From Thraustochytrium sp. TN22 (Eukaryota; Sar; Bigyra; Thraustochytrida; Thraustochytriidae), in NCBI GenBank assembly GCA_013306675.1, contig JABLUY010000005.1, positions 70,416-134,415 of the forward strand: a stretch of 64,000 bases of DNA, in the 5' to 3' direction. Below are positions 21,158 to 31,728 of the stretch, piece by piece. The translations under genes were made by a program, and so were the position numbers. Below the pieces are notes generated by a model. That model worked only from the letters and a program-made list of their open reading frames with translations, was not told where the DNA came from and did not search any database. Every line of letters starts with the position of its first letter. Position 1 is the stretch's first letter.

Positions 21158-21582
21158 CTATCGCCTTGGCCTAATCATTATCTTCTCTCTCTCCGGGTCG
21201 CCCGCGGCCTCGTTCGCCGTCTTGCTCGCCGTCTTGGTCGCCGTCTTGGTCGCCGTCTTGGTCGCCGTCTTGGTCGCCCTGGTCGCCCCGGTCGCCGTCG
21301 GGAGAAGCAGCGGGCGCCTGCGCCTGCGAGCCGGGCCTCCGGCGCGCATTTCCATGCGCGTATCTCGCAGGGCGGCGGCCCGCGCCCGCGCCCGCGCGCT
21401 CGTCCCTGGCCGCCGCGCCGCCGCCGCCCTCCGGGTCCTCCTGCGCCGCCGCGGCGGCCACGACGTCGTCGCGGCGCGTGCAGCAGCAGCGCGCCAGTGC
21501 CGCGCCGCGCCGCGCCTGCGCCTGCGCCAGTGCGGCTCGGCGGGCAAGGGCGGCGGGGCAGGGCGGCGGCGCGCGCGGGGGC
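21158..21582. other. Short intergenic region with CTTGGTCGCCGT repeats
   Basis: About 425 bp. At 21216-21275 a 12-bp CTTGGTCGCCGT/CTTGCTCGCCGT unit is repeated in tandem about five times, followed by GC-only low-complexity sequence leading to the Mpv17-family start. No separate gene is supported. Confidence 0.6.
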
Positions 21583-22425
21583 ATGTGGGCGGCGGCGCGC
21601 GGGGCGGCGGCGCGCGCGCGCGGCGCGCCGCTCGGGCGGCGGGGGCCCGGGCATGGGCTCGGGCATGGGCGAGGGCAAGGGCAAGGGCGAGGGCGAGGGC
21701 GAGGGCAGCGCCTCGCGCCTGCGTCGGCGCCTGCGCGCGCGCTGGCGGGCGCCACGTCCAAGCGCAGCGCGACCACGTCGGCGGCGGCAGCGGCGGCCAC
21801 CGGCTGGGGCGCGCGCGCGCGCGGGTTCTTGGTGCCCATGAGCAGGTCGGTCGTGCTCATCGGCGCGTCCATGGGCGCCGGTGACGCGGTCTGCCAGACC
21901 ATTGAAAGCGGCTCGGTGACCAACTGGAAGCGCACGGCGGTCTTCGCGGCCATCGGCACCTTCGTGACGGGGCCGGTCTCCTTCACGTTCCAGATGTTCC
22001 TCGAATCCGCCCTGCCCGGCACGGCCTTGCGCCAGCTCGTCAAGAAGACGCTCAGCAACAGCGCGTTTGCCTTTTCGGTGTCCATGCCGCTCATGTTCAC
22101 CGCCGTCACTCTGCTGCAGCAGGGCCCGAACGGCGAGCGCCGCACGCTTCAGGACGCGCGCCGCAAGATTGAGGCGGACCTGGTGCCCACTTTTCTCGCG
22201 GGCAGCCTGTTTTGGCCCGCCATGAACATGATTGTGTACCGCTGGGTCGTTGTGGAGCACCGCGCCGTCGTTACCAGCCTGATTGGCGTCGTCTGGAATA
22301 CCTACTTGTCGCTGATGGCCAACAAGGACCCCAACCGCAAGGTGGCAGCAGTCCATCAAGATGCCGGTCCGAAGGACCCTTCGGACCCTGTGCCGGACGC
22401 CGCCATCCCGGCCGGTCCTGCCTAA
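21583..22425 (+). CDS. Mpv17/PMP22 family membrane protein
   Basis: A 280-residue member of the Mpv17/PXMP2/Sym1 family of small four-helix proteins of inner mitochondrial or peroxisomal membranes, linked in the family to metabolite permeability and mtDNA maintenance. The ATG at 21583 is the first in frame. The first about 100 residues are Arg/Gly/Ala-rich with no acidic residues and include GHGLGHGRGQGQGRG repeats, which fits a mitochondrial presequence but is unusually repetitive. The family core follows: GAGDAVCQTIE, the conserved W-x-P-x-x-N region (LFWPAMNMIVYRWVVVEHR), and the C-terminal VVWNTYLSLMAN signature. It appears intronless. Which paralogue it is (Mpv17, PXMP2 or Sym1) cannot be decided by eye. 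Confidence 0.9.
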   Translation: MWAAARGAAARARGAPLGRRGPGHGLGHGRGQGQGRGRGRGQRLAPASAPARALAGATSKRSATTSAAAAAATGWGARARGFLVPMSRSVVLIGASMGAGDAVCQTIESGSVTNWKRTAVFAAIGTFVTGPVSFTFQMFLESALPGTALRQLVKKTLSNSAFAFSVSMPLMFTAVTLLQQGPNGERRTLQDARRKIEADLVPTFLAGSLFWPAMNMIVYRWVVVEHRAVVTSLIGVVWNTYLSLMANKDPNRKVAAVHQDAGPKDPSDPVPDAAIPAGPA

Positions 22426-23214
22426 AAGTCAGCACGTTTGCGAAGGCGTGCGCCGGCGCGCAAGCGCTGACAGCGAGTGAGCGTGCCTCTCTCTCTCTAG
22501 CTAGGAGTAGGCCTGGAGAGAAGAGATCGCCTTTCGGAAGAGAAGAGCGAGACCACGAGCAAGTACACAAACTCACAGGGCTTCCTCGCGACCGCGAGAT
22601 ACCATGCAACGAAGATCTCCTCAAGTATATTGCCGGCCCGGCGCCTGTAAGCTGGCGCCCGAAGCGATCCAGGCCGGGTCGGCATCGACATGGATGAACG
22701 AATTTTCCTGCCACCACTTTGTGATGACCGTGCCCGAAGCCGCCATTCGCCATGCTCTCGCTCGAGCGCCAGTGCTACTCTAGCAAGCTAGAGCTGGCTA
22801 GAAGGCTGTAGTGGAATCGGGCCTTGGTCTCGCCGATTGTCACGCCTTGTTGTTTCGTCGCATCTTGAGAGTTCTCCTCGTATTCTCCGTCCTCGCGTCC
22901 TCCTCGTCCTCGTGTGCTTGTTCTTCCTGCCTGCCTGCCTGCCTGCCTCAATCCTTTGTGCCTCTTGTGGCCATGTTCAAGGTCTGGTCTTGTCTCATGC
23001 TCACGGGTTCTCAGCCCCGTCCTGTCGGTGACGTGCTCGCCCTCGCCCTCGTCCACGTCCTTGTCCTTTTCTCCCCGCAGGCGCCCTCTCCACCAACCAC
23101 CGGTTGGTTCTGCGGACTCGGAGTCGTGCGTCAATCAACGCTCAATCAAAGCCCATCCATCCAAGGCCGAGCGGGGGCGCGGCGGGCGCGGCCGGCGCGG
23201 CGGGCGCGGGAAAG
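22426..23214. other. Intergenic region upstream of BING4/UTP7
   Basis: About 790 bp with no gene. It has CTAG-containing clusters (22496-22506, 22783-22803), a TGCC tetranucleotide run (about 22930-22950) and a GACTCGGA 8-mer about 95 bp before the BING4 start codon. Confidence 0.6.
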
Positions 23215-24876
23215 ATGGCGGAGCAGGGCGGGCGCAAGCGGTCGCGGCGCGGCGACGGCGCGACGGAGCTGACGCCGGAGGTGAAGGCGCGCATGGCCAA
23301 GTACGAGCGCGGCGACGCGAGGCCGCAGCGCAAGAAGGCGGGCGGCGGCGAGGAGGAGGACGGCGCGAGCGCGGCAGTCAAGGGCAGGAAGAAGGGCAAG
23401 CGTGCGCGCATGGCCGTGCGCGAGCAGCAGGAGGCGGCCCGTGAGGCGGCGGAGTCCGCGGCGCGCGCGGAGATTTTGCTCACGGAGCAGGGCGGCTTCT
23501 TGGAGGCCGAGGATGAGCTGGAGAAGACGTTCAAGGTGACCCAGCGCGAGGTGGCGGCCATGGCGGACGCCAACACGCGCAGTAAGATGCTGGACCTGCA
23601 GCTGCAGGACGCGGCGCCGTACCGGCTGGGCTGGACGCGCAACGGGCGGCACCTCGTCATGGGAGGCGCCAAGGGCCACCTCAGCGTGATCGATGCGCTG
23701 CGCGTGCAGCCGCTGGCCGAGGTGCAACTTGGCGAGACGGTGCGCGACGTAACCTTTCTGCACAACCACACTTTTGTGGCGGCGGCGCAGCGCAAGCACA
23801 TCTTCATTTACGACGAAAACGGCGTCGAGGTGCACCGGCTGCGCTCGCACGTGCAGGCGGAGCGGCTGGAGTTCCTCCCGTACCACTTTTTGCTGGCCAG
23901 CGTGGGCCACGGCGGCTGGCTCAAGTACCAGGACACCTCGACTGGCGAGCTGGTCTCGGAGCACCGCACCAAGCTGGGTCCGTGCGAGGTCATGGCGCAG
24001 AACCCGTCCAACGCCATCATGTGCCTGGGCCATGGCAATGGCACGGTGACCATGTGGAGCCCGTCCACGAGCAAGCCCCTGGTGAAGATGCTGGCGCACG
24101 GCGCGTCGCTGCGCGCGCTGGCCGTGAGCCCGAGCGGCAAGGAGCTCATCACTGCCGCCCTGGACGGCAACGTCACGGTCTGGGATGTGCGCACGTACAA
24201 GCGCCTGCACTCGTACTACACGCCGCGGCCCGCGACCTCGTTGGACGTCAGTCAAACTGGCCTGCTGGCCGTCACGTGCGGTTACACGACGCAGATTTGG
24301 AAGGACGCGCTGCGCACCAAGCAGGCGGCGCCGTACATGCAGCACCGCCTGCCGGGCCAGGAGTTCGTGCACGCGCGCTGGCGCCCGTATGAGGACGTCC
24401 TGGGCCTGGGCCATACCGCCGGCCTGCAGACCATCGTGGTGCCGGGCGCCGGCGCTGCCAACTACGACGCCTTCGAGGCCAACCCGTTCGAGAACACCAA
24501 GCAGCGCCGCGAGGCGGAGGTGCATCGCCTGCTGGACAAGCTGCAGCCCGAGATGATCGTCATGGACCCCAACAGCATCGGCGGCATCGACACGGCCGAC
24601 AAGGCCATCCTCGCCAAGGAGGCCGAGCAGGAGCGCGCCGAGGCCGACGCCAAGAAGCCTGCCCCTCGCGAGCGCAACCGCATGAAGGGCCGCAACAAGA
24701 TCGGCGCCAAGATGAAGCGCAAGAACCTCAACATTATCTCGTCCGAGCGCAAGTCCAAGGAGGAGTCTGTCATGGAGGAGCGCCGGCGCCAACGCACAGC
24801 CAAGGCCGACCGCGAGACCGCCATGGCCGGTGCCAACCCTGTCCTCAAGCGTTTCGCCAGGAAGAACGCCTCTTAG
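23215..24876 (+). CDS. UTP7: BING4/UTP7 (WDR46) ribosome biogenesis protein
   Basis: A 553-residue WD-repeat protein of the small-subunit processome, needed in the nucleolus for 18S rRNA maturation. The ATG at 23215 was chosen because it opens the Lys/Arg-rich N-terminus (MAEQGGRKRSRRG); the upstream frame is low in complexity. After a basic N-terminal coiled region (residues about 1-120), degenerate WD repeats run to about residue 380, for example LVMGGAKGHLSVIDALR and AALDGNVTVWDVRTYKRL. The diagnostic BING4 C-terminal domain then follows: QHRLPGQEFVHARWRPYEDV, HTAGLQTIVVPGAG and ANYDAFEANPFENTKQRREA. The C-terminus is very basic (KGRNKIGAKMKRKNLN), as expected for a nucleolar protein. It is intronless and converges on glucose-6-phosphate isomerase. 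Confidence 0.97.
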   Translation: MAEQGGRKRSRRGDGATELTPEVKARMAKYERGDARPQRKKAGGGEEEDGASAAVKGRKKGKRARMAVREQQEAAREAAESAARAEILLTEQGGFLEAEDELEKTFKVTQREVAAMADANTRSKMLDLQLQDAAPYRLGWTRNGRHLVMGGAKGHLSVIDALRVQPLAEVQLGETVRDVTFLHNHTFVAAAQRKHIFIYDENGVEVHRLRSHVQAERLEFLPYHFLLASVGHGGWLKYQDTSTGELVSEHRTKLGPCEVMAQNPSNAIMCLGHGNGTVTMWSPSTSKPLVKMLAHGASLRALAVSPSGKELITAALDGNVTVWDVRTYKRLHSYYTPRPATSLDVSQTGLLAVTCGYTTQIWKDALRTKQAAPYMQHRLPGQEFVHARWRPYEDVLGLGHTAGLQTIVVPGAGAANYDAFEANPFENTKQRREAEVHRLLDKLQPEMIVMDPNSIGGIDTADKAILAKEAEQERAEADAKKPAPRERNRMKGRNKIGAKMKRKNLNIISSERKSKEESVMEERRRQRTAKADRETAMAGANPVLKRFARKNAS

Positions 24877-25134
24877 CCTATTTTGCCGCCAACTCGAGAA
24901 CGAATCATGAAGACATTGTGCAATCTGTTGGGAAAGCCGATCTTCTCTGAAACACGAATCATGATGGTTTGAAGGATGGCATACTTACCGCTGAAAGTGA
25001 ATTGGGATGTTCAAGGAGGAAACACAAAAAAAAAAAAACATGCCTCATGGGTTGGGTTCGCTCGCTCCCCTTTTTCTCATTCACTCACTCGCTTCCCCTT
25101 TGTTGCTCCTTGTTCTTGTGAAACCTTTTTCGCT

Positions 25135-26847
25135 TTAGCCGTCGAGGTAGGCCTTGAGGAGAGCGGTGGTGGCCGGGTTGAAGCCCTTGGGCTCCGTGCC
25201 GTCGGAGCGGGCAGCCTGCAGGGCGCCGCGGACCTGAGTGGCAAGGACCTTGCCGAGCTCGACACCCCACTGGTCAAAGGAGTTGATGCCCCAGATGAAT
25301 CCCTTGACGGCAATGGAGTTCTCATAGAGCGAGAGGAGCTGGCCGACGCGCTTGGCGTCAAAACAGGGGAAGAGAAGCTGCGTGGAGGGCCGGTTGCCAG
25401 GGAACTCCTTGTGCGGCAGGAGGTCCTCCGCAACGCCCTCCGCCTTGAGCTCGGCGATGGACTTACCCTTGGCGAGGGCGTCGGGCTGCGCGAAGAAGTT
25501 GGCCATGAGCTCGTCATGGTTGCTGACCTTCTCGCCGTCCGAGGTGGCGTCGATGGGCTGCTGCGACTTGATAGAACCAATGAAGTCGCAGGCCATGACG
25601 CGGCCCTGGTGGATGAGCTGATAAAAGCTGTGCTGGCCGTTGGTGCCGGGCTCGCCCAGGACGATCTCGCCGGCGGGCATGGGCAGGTACTGGCCGTCGA
25701 TGGTGACGCGCTTGCCGTTCGACTCCATGCTCACCTGCTGGATGTGCGCCGGGAAGCGCAGGAGCGCCTGCGAGTACGGCAGAAGCGCCTGCACGCTGTA
25801 GTTGAGGAAGGTGGCGTTCCAGACGCCGATGAGGCCAACCAGCACCGGGAGGTTCTGCTCAAAGTCGGCGCTGAGGAAGTGCTCGTCCATGGACCAGGCG
25901 CCGGCCAGAAAGTCCTGCACGACCTCCTGGCCATACTGCAGCGCAAGAGGCATGACGCCGACGGCGGAGCAGACCGAGTAGCGACCGCCAACCCAGTCCC
26001 AAAAGCCGAAGACGTTGTCCTCGCTGATACCGAACTCCTTGGCCTTGGGCACGGCTGCGGAGACCGCGATCATGTGCTTGGCGACCATCTCGGCCTTGTC
26101 GACGCCCTTCTTCTCGGCGGCCTCCTCGAGCCAGCGGCGCAGCGTGCGTGCGTTGAGCATGGTCTCGGCCGTCGTGAAGGTCTTGGACACCACGACAACC
26201 AGGGTGGTCTCTGGGTCGGCGCCCTCGAGCGCACGCGCCACGTCCACCGGGTCCACGTTGGCGAGGAAGCGCAGCTTGCGGCCCTCGGCCGCGGCGGCCG
26301 CCGTCTCGTCCGTGCGCAGCGCCTCGTAGACGAACTCCGGGCCCAGGTAGCTGCCGCCGATGCCGATGGACACCACCGTGTCCAGCGTGCGGCCCGTGGC
26401 GCCCTTGTGCTCGCCGCTGCGGACGCGGTCCGCGAAGGCGTAGATGCGGTCCAGCACCTCGTGCACCTCCGGCACGACGTCCTGGCCGCCCACTAGGATC
26501 TTCTCGTCCTTGGGCGCGCGCAGCGCCATGTGCATCACAGCGCGGCCCTCGGTCGTGTTGATAAACTTGCCCGACGCCATGGCCGTCATCTGCACCTTGA
26601 GCCGCGTCTCGTCCGCGAGCTCCAGCAGCTCCTTGCGCGTCTCCACCTTGAGCTTCTGCCGCGAGTAGTCCATCACGATGCCATCGAAGCTCGCGCGCAG
26701 CGCCTCGCACCGCGCCTCGTCCTCCACCATCTGCCGCAGGTGCTCGGGGGCGTCCGCGTCCACATCGGCGCCCAGCGTCGCGGCGCTCTTCTCCAGCTTC
26801 TCCCACGCGTCCGTCTGCCACGCCTGCGGCGGTCCGGGCTTGGACAT
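25135..26847 (-). CDS. GPI: Glucose-6-phosphate isomerase
   Basis: A 570-residue phosphoglucose isomerase that interconverts glucose-6-phosphate and fructose-6-phosphate in glycolysis and gluconeogenesis. It starts at the ATG at 26847; the upstream frame is Arg/Ala/Gly-rich, and no clear plastid or mitochondrial transit peptide is seen, so a cytosolic form is likely. Both family signatures are intact: [15 protein letters not shown] and [14 protein letters not shown]. Substrate-site blocks [51 protein letters not shown] (catalytic Glu) and [10 protein letters not shown] are present. Length is typical of the eukaryotic enzyme. It is intronless. A poly-A run (25028-25039) lies between it and the convergent UTP7 gene. 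Confidence 0.98.
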   Translation of the reverse strand: MSKPGPPQAWQTDAWEKLEKSAATLGADVDADAPEHLRQMVEDEARCEALRASFDGIVMDYSRQKLKVETRKELLELADETRLKVQMTAMASGKFINTTEGRAVMHMALRAPKDEKILVGGQDVVPEVHEVLDRIYAFADRVRSGEHKGATGRTLDTVVSIGIGGSYLGPEFVYEALRTDETAAAAAEGRKLRFLANVDPVDVARALEGADPETTLVVVVSKTFTTAETMLNARTLRRWLEEAAEKKGVDKAEMVAKHMIAVSAAVPKAKEFGISEDNVFGFWDWVGGRYSVCSAVGVMPLALQYGQEVVQDFLAGAWSMDEHFLSADFEQNLPVLVGLIGVWNATFLNYSVQALLPYSQALLRFPAHIQQVSMESNGKRVTIDGQYLPMPAGEIVLGEPGTNGQHSFYQLIHQGRVMACDFIGSIKSQQPIDATSDGEKVSNHDELMANFFAQPDALAKGKSIAELKAEGVAEDLLPHKEFPGNRPSTQLLFPCFDAKRVGQLLSLYENSIAVKGFIWGINSFDQWGVELGKVLATQVRGALQAARSDGTEPKGFNPATTALLKAYLDG

Positions 26848-28681
26848 GGCTGCCTGCCTGCTCGCTGCTCGCCCGCGCGCGCTCTCTCCGCCGCCCGCTG
26901 CCGCCCGCCGCCGCGCCGCCGCGCCCACTCCGCTCTGCGCGCGAGCCCGGACTCAGACTCGGCCTCGGCCTCGGACTTGGATACAGCCAGCCCCGCCTCC
27001 GTCGGTTCTTGCTCTGCCCAGGCTGCCCTTGCCCGTGTTTGCCGGTTCCGTCGCGCTCATGTCGCAGGCCAGGCCAGCGCCAGGGCGCCCGCCACTGCCA
27101 GTGCCGCCACCTCTCAGCCTCGCGGCGCCGCGGGAGTCGGGACCCGGCTGCCGCCTCGCGGCAGCTCGGAGCCTCGGATCGAGCAGCGCAGCCGCCGGCG
27201 CGGCTCGGGCCTCCGGTCGGGCCCCGACGGCGTCAAAGCTTGTGGTCGAGCTGCCACTGCGCGCTTCGGACGGAGAACTCGGACAAGACCTGGCTCAAGG
27301 CGGCTCGTAAAGGCCCAAGATGCACGGCGAATCCGTCGGCGATCATGCTTGAACGCCGGGCACAAGTCGGGCCCCGCCGGAGCACAAACCGTGGCGGCGC
27401 CGTCGTCGTCAAGCTGAGGTCTCATCAGCCAGCAGGCAATGCAGGCACAAGGTGTGCACCGGTCACAAGTGCGGGGACAGGGCCCGTGTCAAACGTGTGC
27501 GAGATGTGCGCACCCCACCGTGACCTTCGAGTTGGTTGCGCGCCGGCGATGACGAGCGCATGACGAGCGGCGGCGCGATGGTCTCGCGCTGCGTCGCGCG
27601 ACTCGCGCCGCAGCTCGGCGCTCGCAGTGCACTGGCAGAGCCGCAGGCCCAGGTCGCGAGTCGTCTCGCGGGCCGCCCGTTGCTGCTGGCTGCAGGAAAG
27701 CTAGTAGCTACTAGCTGGTTGGCTTGCTTTACATTCGTCTGCAGCGCTAACGTGACGAGAATTCGGCTTGGCAAGTGGCGTGGAGCAAGCGGAGCAAGCA
27801 ATTACCTCAGCCAGCTGCGCAGAAATCTCGCCTGGCTGCTCGCGCCGCTCGCGCCGCTGCCCGGCTGCCGCCAGCTGCCGCGCCACTGCGTGCCAGCCAG
27901 CCAGCCAGCTCCGCTCCGCCGCAGCCACCACTGCCCGGCCAGCCCGGCCACACGTGGCCCGCACCGCGCTGCACTGCAGCCTGGCAACCTCTGCCAGCGC
28001 TCTGACTGACTGACGAGTCACAACAAGCTGGCCGCCTTTCGTCTTGGCATCACAGGCATTCAGCAGCGGACCGCCCTGTGCGCCACCCGCCTTGACCAGC
28101 CCAGCCCAGCCTAGCCAGCTCATCTGAACGAATCTCAACGCGCCCACCCTCGCCGTGTCCGGCGCGGCGACTGCGTGGCGCGCGGCTCGCCCTAGTCCGC
28201 GCCGTGGCCGGCCAGCCTCTGCGCCGCGGCCGCCACGAGCTTCTGCTGCGCCGCATCACAGCTTGTCTGTCCGCACGCACTCTCATCCTCACCAAGCAAG
28301 TCGGCGCCGCCGCCGGGGACGCCGCTGCGAAGAAGCGCCGGAGTCCGCCGTGACGTGGTAAGTTATCTCCAACAGCGCGCTCGCTCAGAGTCACAGTCGT
28401 CTGGCCCTAGCGCACAGTGGCGCGGCGGCAGCGCCACTAGCGCTCACCAGTGGCAGCCTGCCAGTGCCAGTGAGGCGGCGCTCGCACGGCGCCGCACTGA
28501 CTGTGAGGCTGCCGGCGGCGCCGACCGAATCGGCAGTCGACTCGCCCGCTCGGCGCGAGTCGCCCGCGGCGACGCGGGCCGCGGCGCGGGCAGACCCCGG
28601 CGCGGCGAGCCCGCTCGGCGAGGCGCGGCGCGGCGGCCTGGTCGCGCGCGGCGCGGCCGGGCCTCGGGCGCGAGGCCAGCC
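26848..28681. other. Divergent intergenic region between GPI and the RGS gene
   Basis: About 1.8 kb with no supported gene. It includes both promoters. CTCGGACTTGG/CTCAGACTCGG motifs lie upstream of GPI (about 26945-26980), a CTAG cluster lies at 27698-27713, and GCCAGC/CAGCCAGC tracts lie at about 27893-27912. Long frames here on both strands are Ala/Arg/Gln low complexity. Confidence 0.6.
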
Positions 28682-30199
28682 ATGCGGCTGGACATGATGG
28701 ACGATGCGGCGGCCGCGGCGCCCGCGAGCTTGCTGGGCGCCGACGGGCCGTACTTCGCGGCCGCCGCGGCGCAGCAGCAGCAGGGGCAGGGGCAGGGGGC
28801 GCTGCACCTGCTGCTGCAGCAGCAGCAGCGAGAGCAGCTGCGTGAGGAGCAGCAGCAGCGGCAGCAGCAGCAGCAGCAGCAGGTGTTGACGCTGCGGCAC
28901 GGGTCGTCGAGATCCGTGCCGGAGGAAAAGGGCGCCGATGAGGATGATGCTCAAGATCAGCAGCGGGAGCTGCAGCCACGGCCACTGCCGCTGCAGCAGC
29001 AGCGGGAGCGGGAGCAGGAGCAGGAGCAGGGCGGCACGCCCAAGGGGCTGCAGGCACGCGCGGGGTCCAAGCGGCTGCTGCGCGTGACCTCGTCCAAGCG
29101 CCTGGAGAAGACCGTGCCCGGCCGCCAGCAGGTGGTTCCCTCGCCTACGGCCGGCTCGCCGTCCCCTAGCAAGGCTTCACCCCGGCCCGTGCCGCAGGCG
29201 CCACCGCCGGGGGAGCAGACGACGGCCATGCTCGATGCGCCACCGTTCACCCCGCTGGGCTCCATGCCCAAGACGCCCTCCTGGACGCCCGACACGGCGC
29301 AGGCGCTTGACGCGCTCCTCGCGCCCACGGACAGCAATGAGGACATGATGGTGCCGGTCGGGAGCGAGGAGGGCTCGGCATCGGACTCAAATTCAAGCTC
29401 GGACTCGGACGATGAGGACGGCGGCAGCCAGGCGAGGAGGAGCGGCCGCCTGCCCAGGCGGCCAGCTGCACTGCACGAGTCGCTCATCCGCCGCACGCAG
29501 TCCTTTCGCGAGGCTCGCGTCCGCAAGCGCGGCAGGGCCGGCCTGTCCAAGGGCCTGCGCGGGCGCATGCGCAGCTATTCGCGCCGCAACACGCAGGAGG
29601 ACTCGGGCCGCAGCACCATGTGCACCGGCGCCTCGCCGCGCGCCGCACGCAACGCCCGGTCGCTCAGGTCGCAGTCGGGCCCGCTCTCCACCGAGCAGAA
29701 GCGCGCCGTCTGCCTTATGGAGCTTGACCACCTCTTTGCCTGCGATGATTTGGCAGGCGCCGTGCTCGCCTTCGCGGAGGCAGAATTTGCCGGCGAGAAC
29801 CTCCTCTTCCTCCAGGCATGCCGCCAGTACCGCACCTCCTTCGCCGATCTCCCCGAGGACGAGCGTCTGGCTCAGGCGCAGCACATCTACGACCACTTTG
29901 TGCGCAGCAACGCACCCCAGTGGATATGCTCCTGCAAGGCCTTTGAGAACACGCTCACAGAGCGTCTCCAGTCCGGCACCGTCTCTGACAACCTCTTTGC
30001 CGAGGCAGAGGCGACCGCCACGCGGGAGCTGCGCATGGATCAGCTCCCACGCTGCCTTGACGCCCTCTTCCCGACCTGCGACTGGCAGGAGGCGCGCCTC
30101 ATGACGATGCGCCGCCACGCCACCTGGAGCCTCCTCGGCGCGCGCGCCTCGATCGAGGACTTCCTCCGCGGACCTGCTTCGCCCTCTGCGAATGTCTGA
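28682..30199 (+). CDS. RGS-domain protein with poly-Gln N-terminus
   Basis: A 505-residue protein with a C-terminal RGS domain (residues about 340-470), which in this family accelerates GTP hydrolysis by G-alpha subunits. The ATG at 28682 is the likely start (MRLDMMDDAAAAAP). The N-terminal third is rich in Gln (several runs of 4-7 from CAG repeats), then Ser/Pro-rich, then an acidic SDSNSSSDSDDEDG segment and an Arg-rich stretch. RGS landmarks: LMELDHLFACDDLAGAVLAF, EFAGENLLFLQACRQYR, AQHIYDHFVRSNAPQWI and the final LRMDQLPRCLDALF. No DEP, GGL or transmembrane domain is seen. Coding appears uninterrupted. It implies heterotrimeric G-protein signalling in this organism. Confidence 0.88.
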   Translation: MRLDMMDDAAAAAPASLLGADGPYFAAAAAQQQQGQGQGALHLLLQQQQREQLREEQQQRQQQQQQQVLTLRHGSSRSVPEEKGADEDDAQDQQRELQPRPLPLQQQREREQEQEQGGTPKGLQARAGSKRLLRVTSSKRLEKTVPGRQQVVPSPTAGSPSPSKASPRPVPQAPPPGEQTTAMLDAPPFTPLGSMPKTPSWTPDTAQALDALLAPTDSNEDMMVPVGSEEGSASDSNSSSDSDDEDGGSQARRSGRLPRRPAALHESLIRRTQSFREARVRKRGRAGLSKGLRGRMRSYSRRNTQEDSGRSTMCTGASPRAARNARSLRSQSGPLSTEQKRAVCLMELDHLFACDDLAGAVLAFAEAEFAGENLLFLQACRQYRTSFADLPEDERLAQAQHIYDHFVRSNAPQWICSCKAFENTLTERLQSGTVSDNLFAEAEATATRELRMDQLPRCLDALFPTCDWQEARLMTMRRHATWSLLGARASIEDFLRGPASPSANV

Positions 30200-30426
30200 T
30201 GTGCTTGTCTGCTGCCAAGTCTGATGCAGTTGCTGCGGTGCGCTGCAAAGACACCGTACCGCACCGCACCGCACGAAATGCACAGCTCCGCACGCGCGCG
30301 TACACTACGCTCGTGTGCAGGCAAATTATCACCCTAGTCGCTAGCTAGCTAGACTGTACCTTACTCCCAACCTTCAGCATGTACCCATGCATGTATTCAT
30401 TTGCGCTTTACAAAGCTCTATTCCTG

Positions 30427-31728
30427 TCAAAGTTCTTGGTGGCCCTGATCGGCCTCCAAATCTACCGCCTGCTCGGGGTCCGCGGCCTGATTCGCCTGTG
30501 TGGCCAGCGTCTCCGCCGACAACCTGCCGCCGAGCGCGTCCAGTACAAAGCGCACCAGCGCGTCTTCCGTAAGCGTCTCGCGCAAGCGAAAGTACGTGCC
30601 TCGCTGCGTCCTCAGCGTCGCGCACAGCTTGCCCTTGGTGTGCCGCTCCGAGTGCGTGCACACCAGCTCAGCACTAAAGTACCGCAGCGTCGCCTGGTCC
30701 AGGCGGCGATTTGCCAGGGTCAACGCCACCGAGCCCGCGCCGCTAGCCTCCAAGGCGCGGCCCACACGGCCCATAATGTCCACAAAGCCGCTCAGCGTCT
30801 CCGGAGCCAGCTCGCGGTCGAAGTCGCCATGCACCGTCAGCACCGGCGTGTCCATCTGGTCAAAGGCGTCCTCGTTCTCATACGTGATGAGCATGACGCG
30901 CGCGAGCCCAGTCTCGCGCACAAAGCGCACCAGGTCCTCGGCCGCTGGCGCGTCTTCCGCGTCGTTCCCTGCAAAGCTCGCGTGCACCGCGTCGCCGAGC
31001 TCCGTCCGCGCCAGCAAGGGTGGCTGCAAGACCTCCACGCCCCACGAGTGCACGCCGTAGTGCGCCAGCACCTTGGGCTCGCGCGAGAAAGCGAATCGAA
31101 AGCCGAGGCCCACAAGCTCCTCCGACGCTTGCACGAAGGCGTGCCACGCCGCCAAAGTCGCGCCTGCTGCCTCAAGCTCGTCATTTTCCTCGTCTGCGCC
31201 GCCCGTGGGCACCTTGCGTGGCGGAGACTCCGGCAGCGCGAAGAGCCCCAGCACGCAACCGCCCACGAGCTCAGGATCGTCCTCCGACTGCACAAAGGCC
31301 TCCACTTGCCGGACGTTCCAGAGCTCCTCCGCAGCCACCTCGTTGATGCGCAAGTGGTCCGGGATGGTCTCCTCGAGCGCCGCGCGCAGCTCCCGCTCAA
31401 AGCCGCCCTCTTCGTCCAGCTCCGCCTGCTCCACGCGGCCCTCAAAGTCGAAGCCCGCCAGATCCTCCGGGTCCAGCGCGCGCCGCGCGAACATGGCGTC
31501 CACCATCTCCTGCTCCGACATCATGCCATCGTCGTCCTCGTCCTCGTCGCCGTCATCCTCGTCGTAGTCCTCCACCTCGAAGCCGCCCTCGCCGGGGTCC
31601 CAGGCCGGGTCCCAGCCGTCCGTCTCATCCTGCGCGGCCGCCAGCGCGACCAGAACGGCCGCCGCCGCCACGGCCAGGACGCCCGTCGCCGCCACCGCGC
31701 GCGCCCCTCCGCCTCGCCGCCGCCGCAT
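30427..31728 (-). CDS. PDI-like ER-lumenal protein lacking a CXXC motif
   Basis: A 433-residue secretory-pathway protein. An Arg-rich start and hydrophobic core (VAATGVLAVAAAAVLVALAA) form a signal peptide. An acidic Asp/Glu stretch (about 35-70) follows, then two regions with thioredoxin-fold features resembling the b and b' domains of protein disulfide isomerases. The second (about 265-415) has the pattern of a terminal GTYFRLRETLTEDALVRFV helix. It ends in HQEL, which fits the ER-retrieval consensus. No CXXC active site is present anywhere, so a chaperone or scaffolding role is more likely than redox catalysis. Family assignment rests on pattern rather than a strong signature. It is intronless and converges on the RGS gene. 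Confidence 0.75.
   Translation of the reverse strand: MRRRRGGGARAVAATGVLAVAAAAVLVALAAAQDETDGWDPAWDPGEGGFEVEDYDEDDGDEDEDDDGMMSEQEMVDAMFARRALDPEDLAGFDFEGRVEQAELDEEGGFERELRAALEETIPDHLRINEVAAEELWNVRQVEAFVQSEDDPELVGGCVLGLFALPESPPRKVPTGGADEENDELEAAGATLAAWHAFVQASEELVGLGFRFAFSREPKVLAHYGVHSWGVEVLQPPLLARTELGDAVHASFAGNDAEDAPAAEDLVRFVRETGLARVMLITYENEDAFDQMDTPVLTVHGDFDRELAPETLSGFVDIMGRVGRALEASGAGSVALTLANRRLDQATLRYFSAELVCTHSERHTKGKLCATLRTQRGTYFRLRETLTEDALVRFVLDALGGRLSAETLATQANQAADPEQAVDLEADQGHQEL

Noticed and set aside
23146-24792. Long minus-strand frame opposite BING4/UTP7
   Set aside because: Antisense shadow with His/Arg/Leu composition and no domain.
24976-26496. 506-codon plus-strand frame opposite glucose-6-phosphate isomerase
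   Set aside because: Antisense shadow of a fully conserved enzyme; no recognisable protein features.
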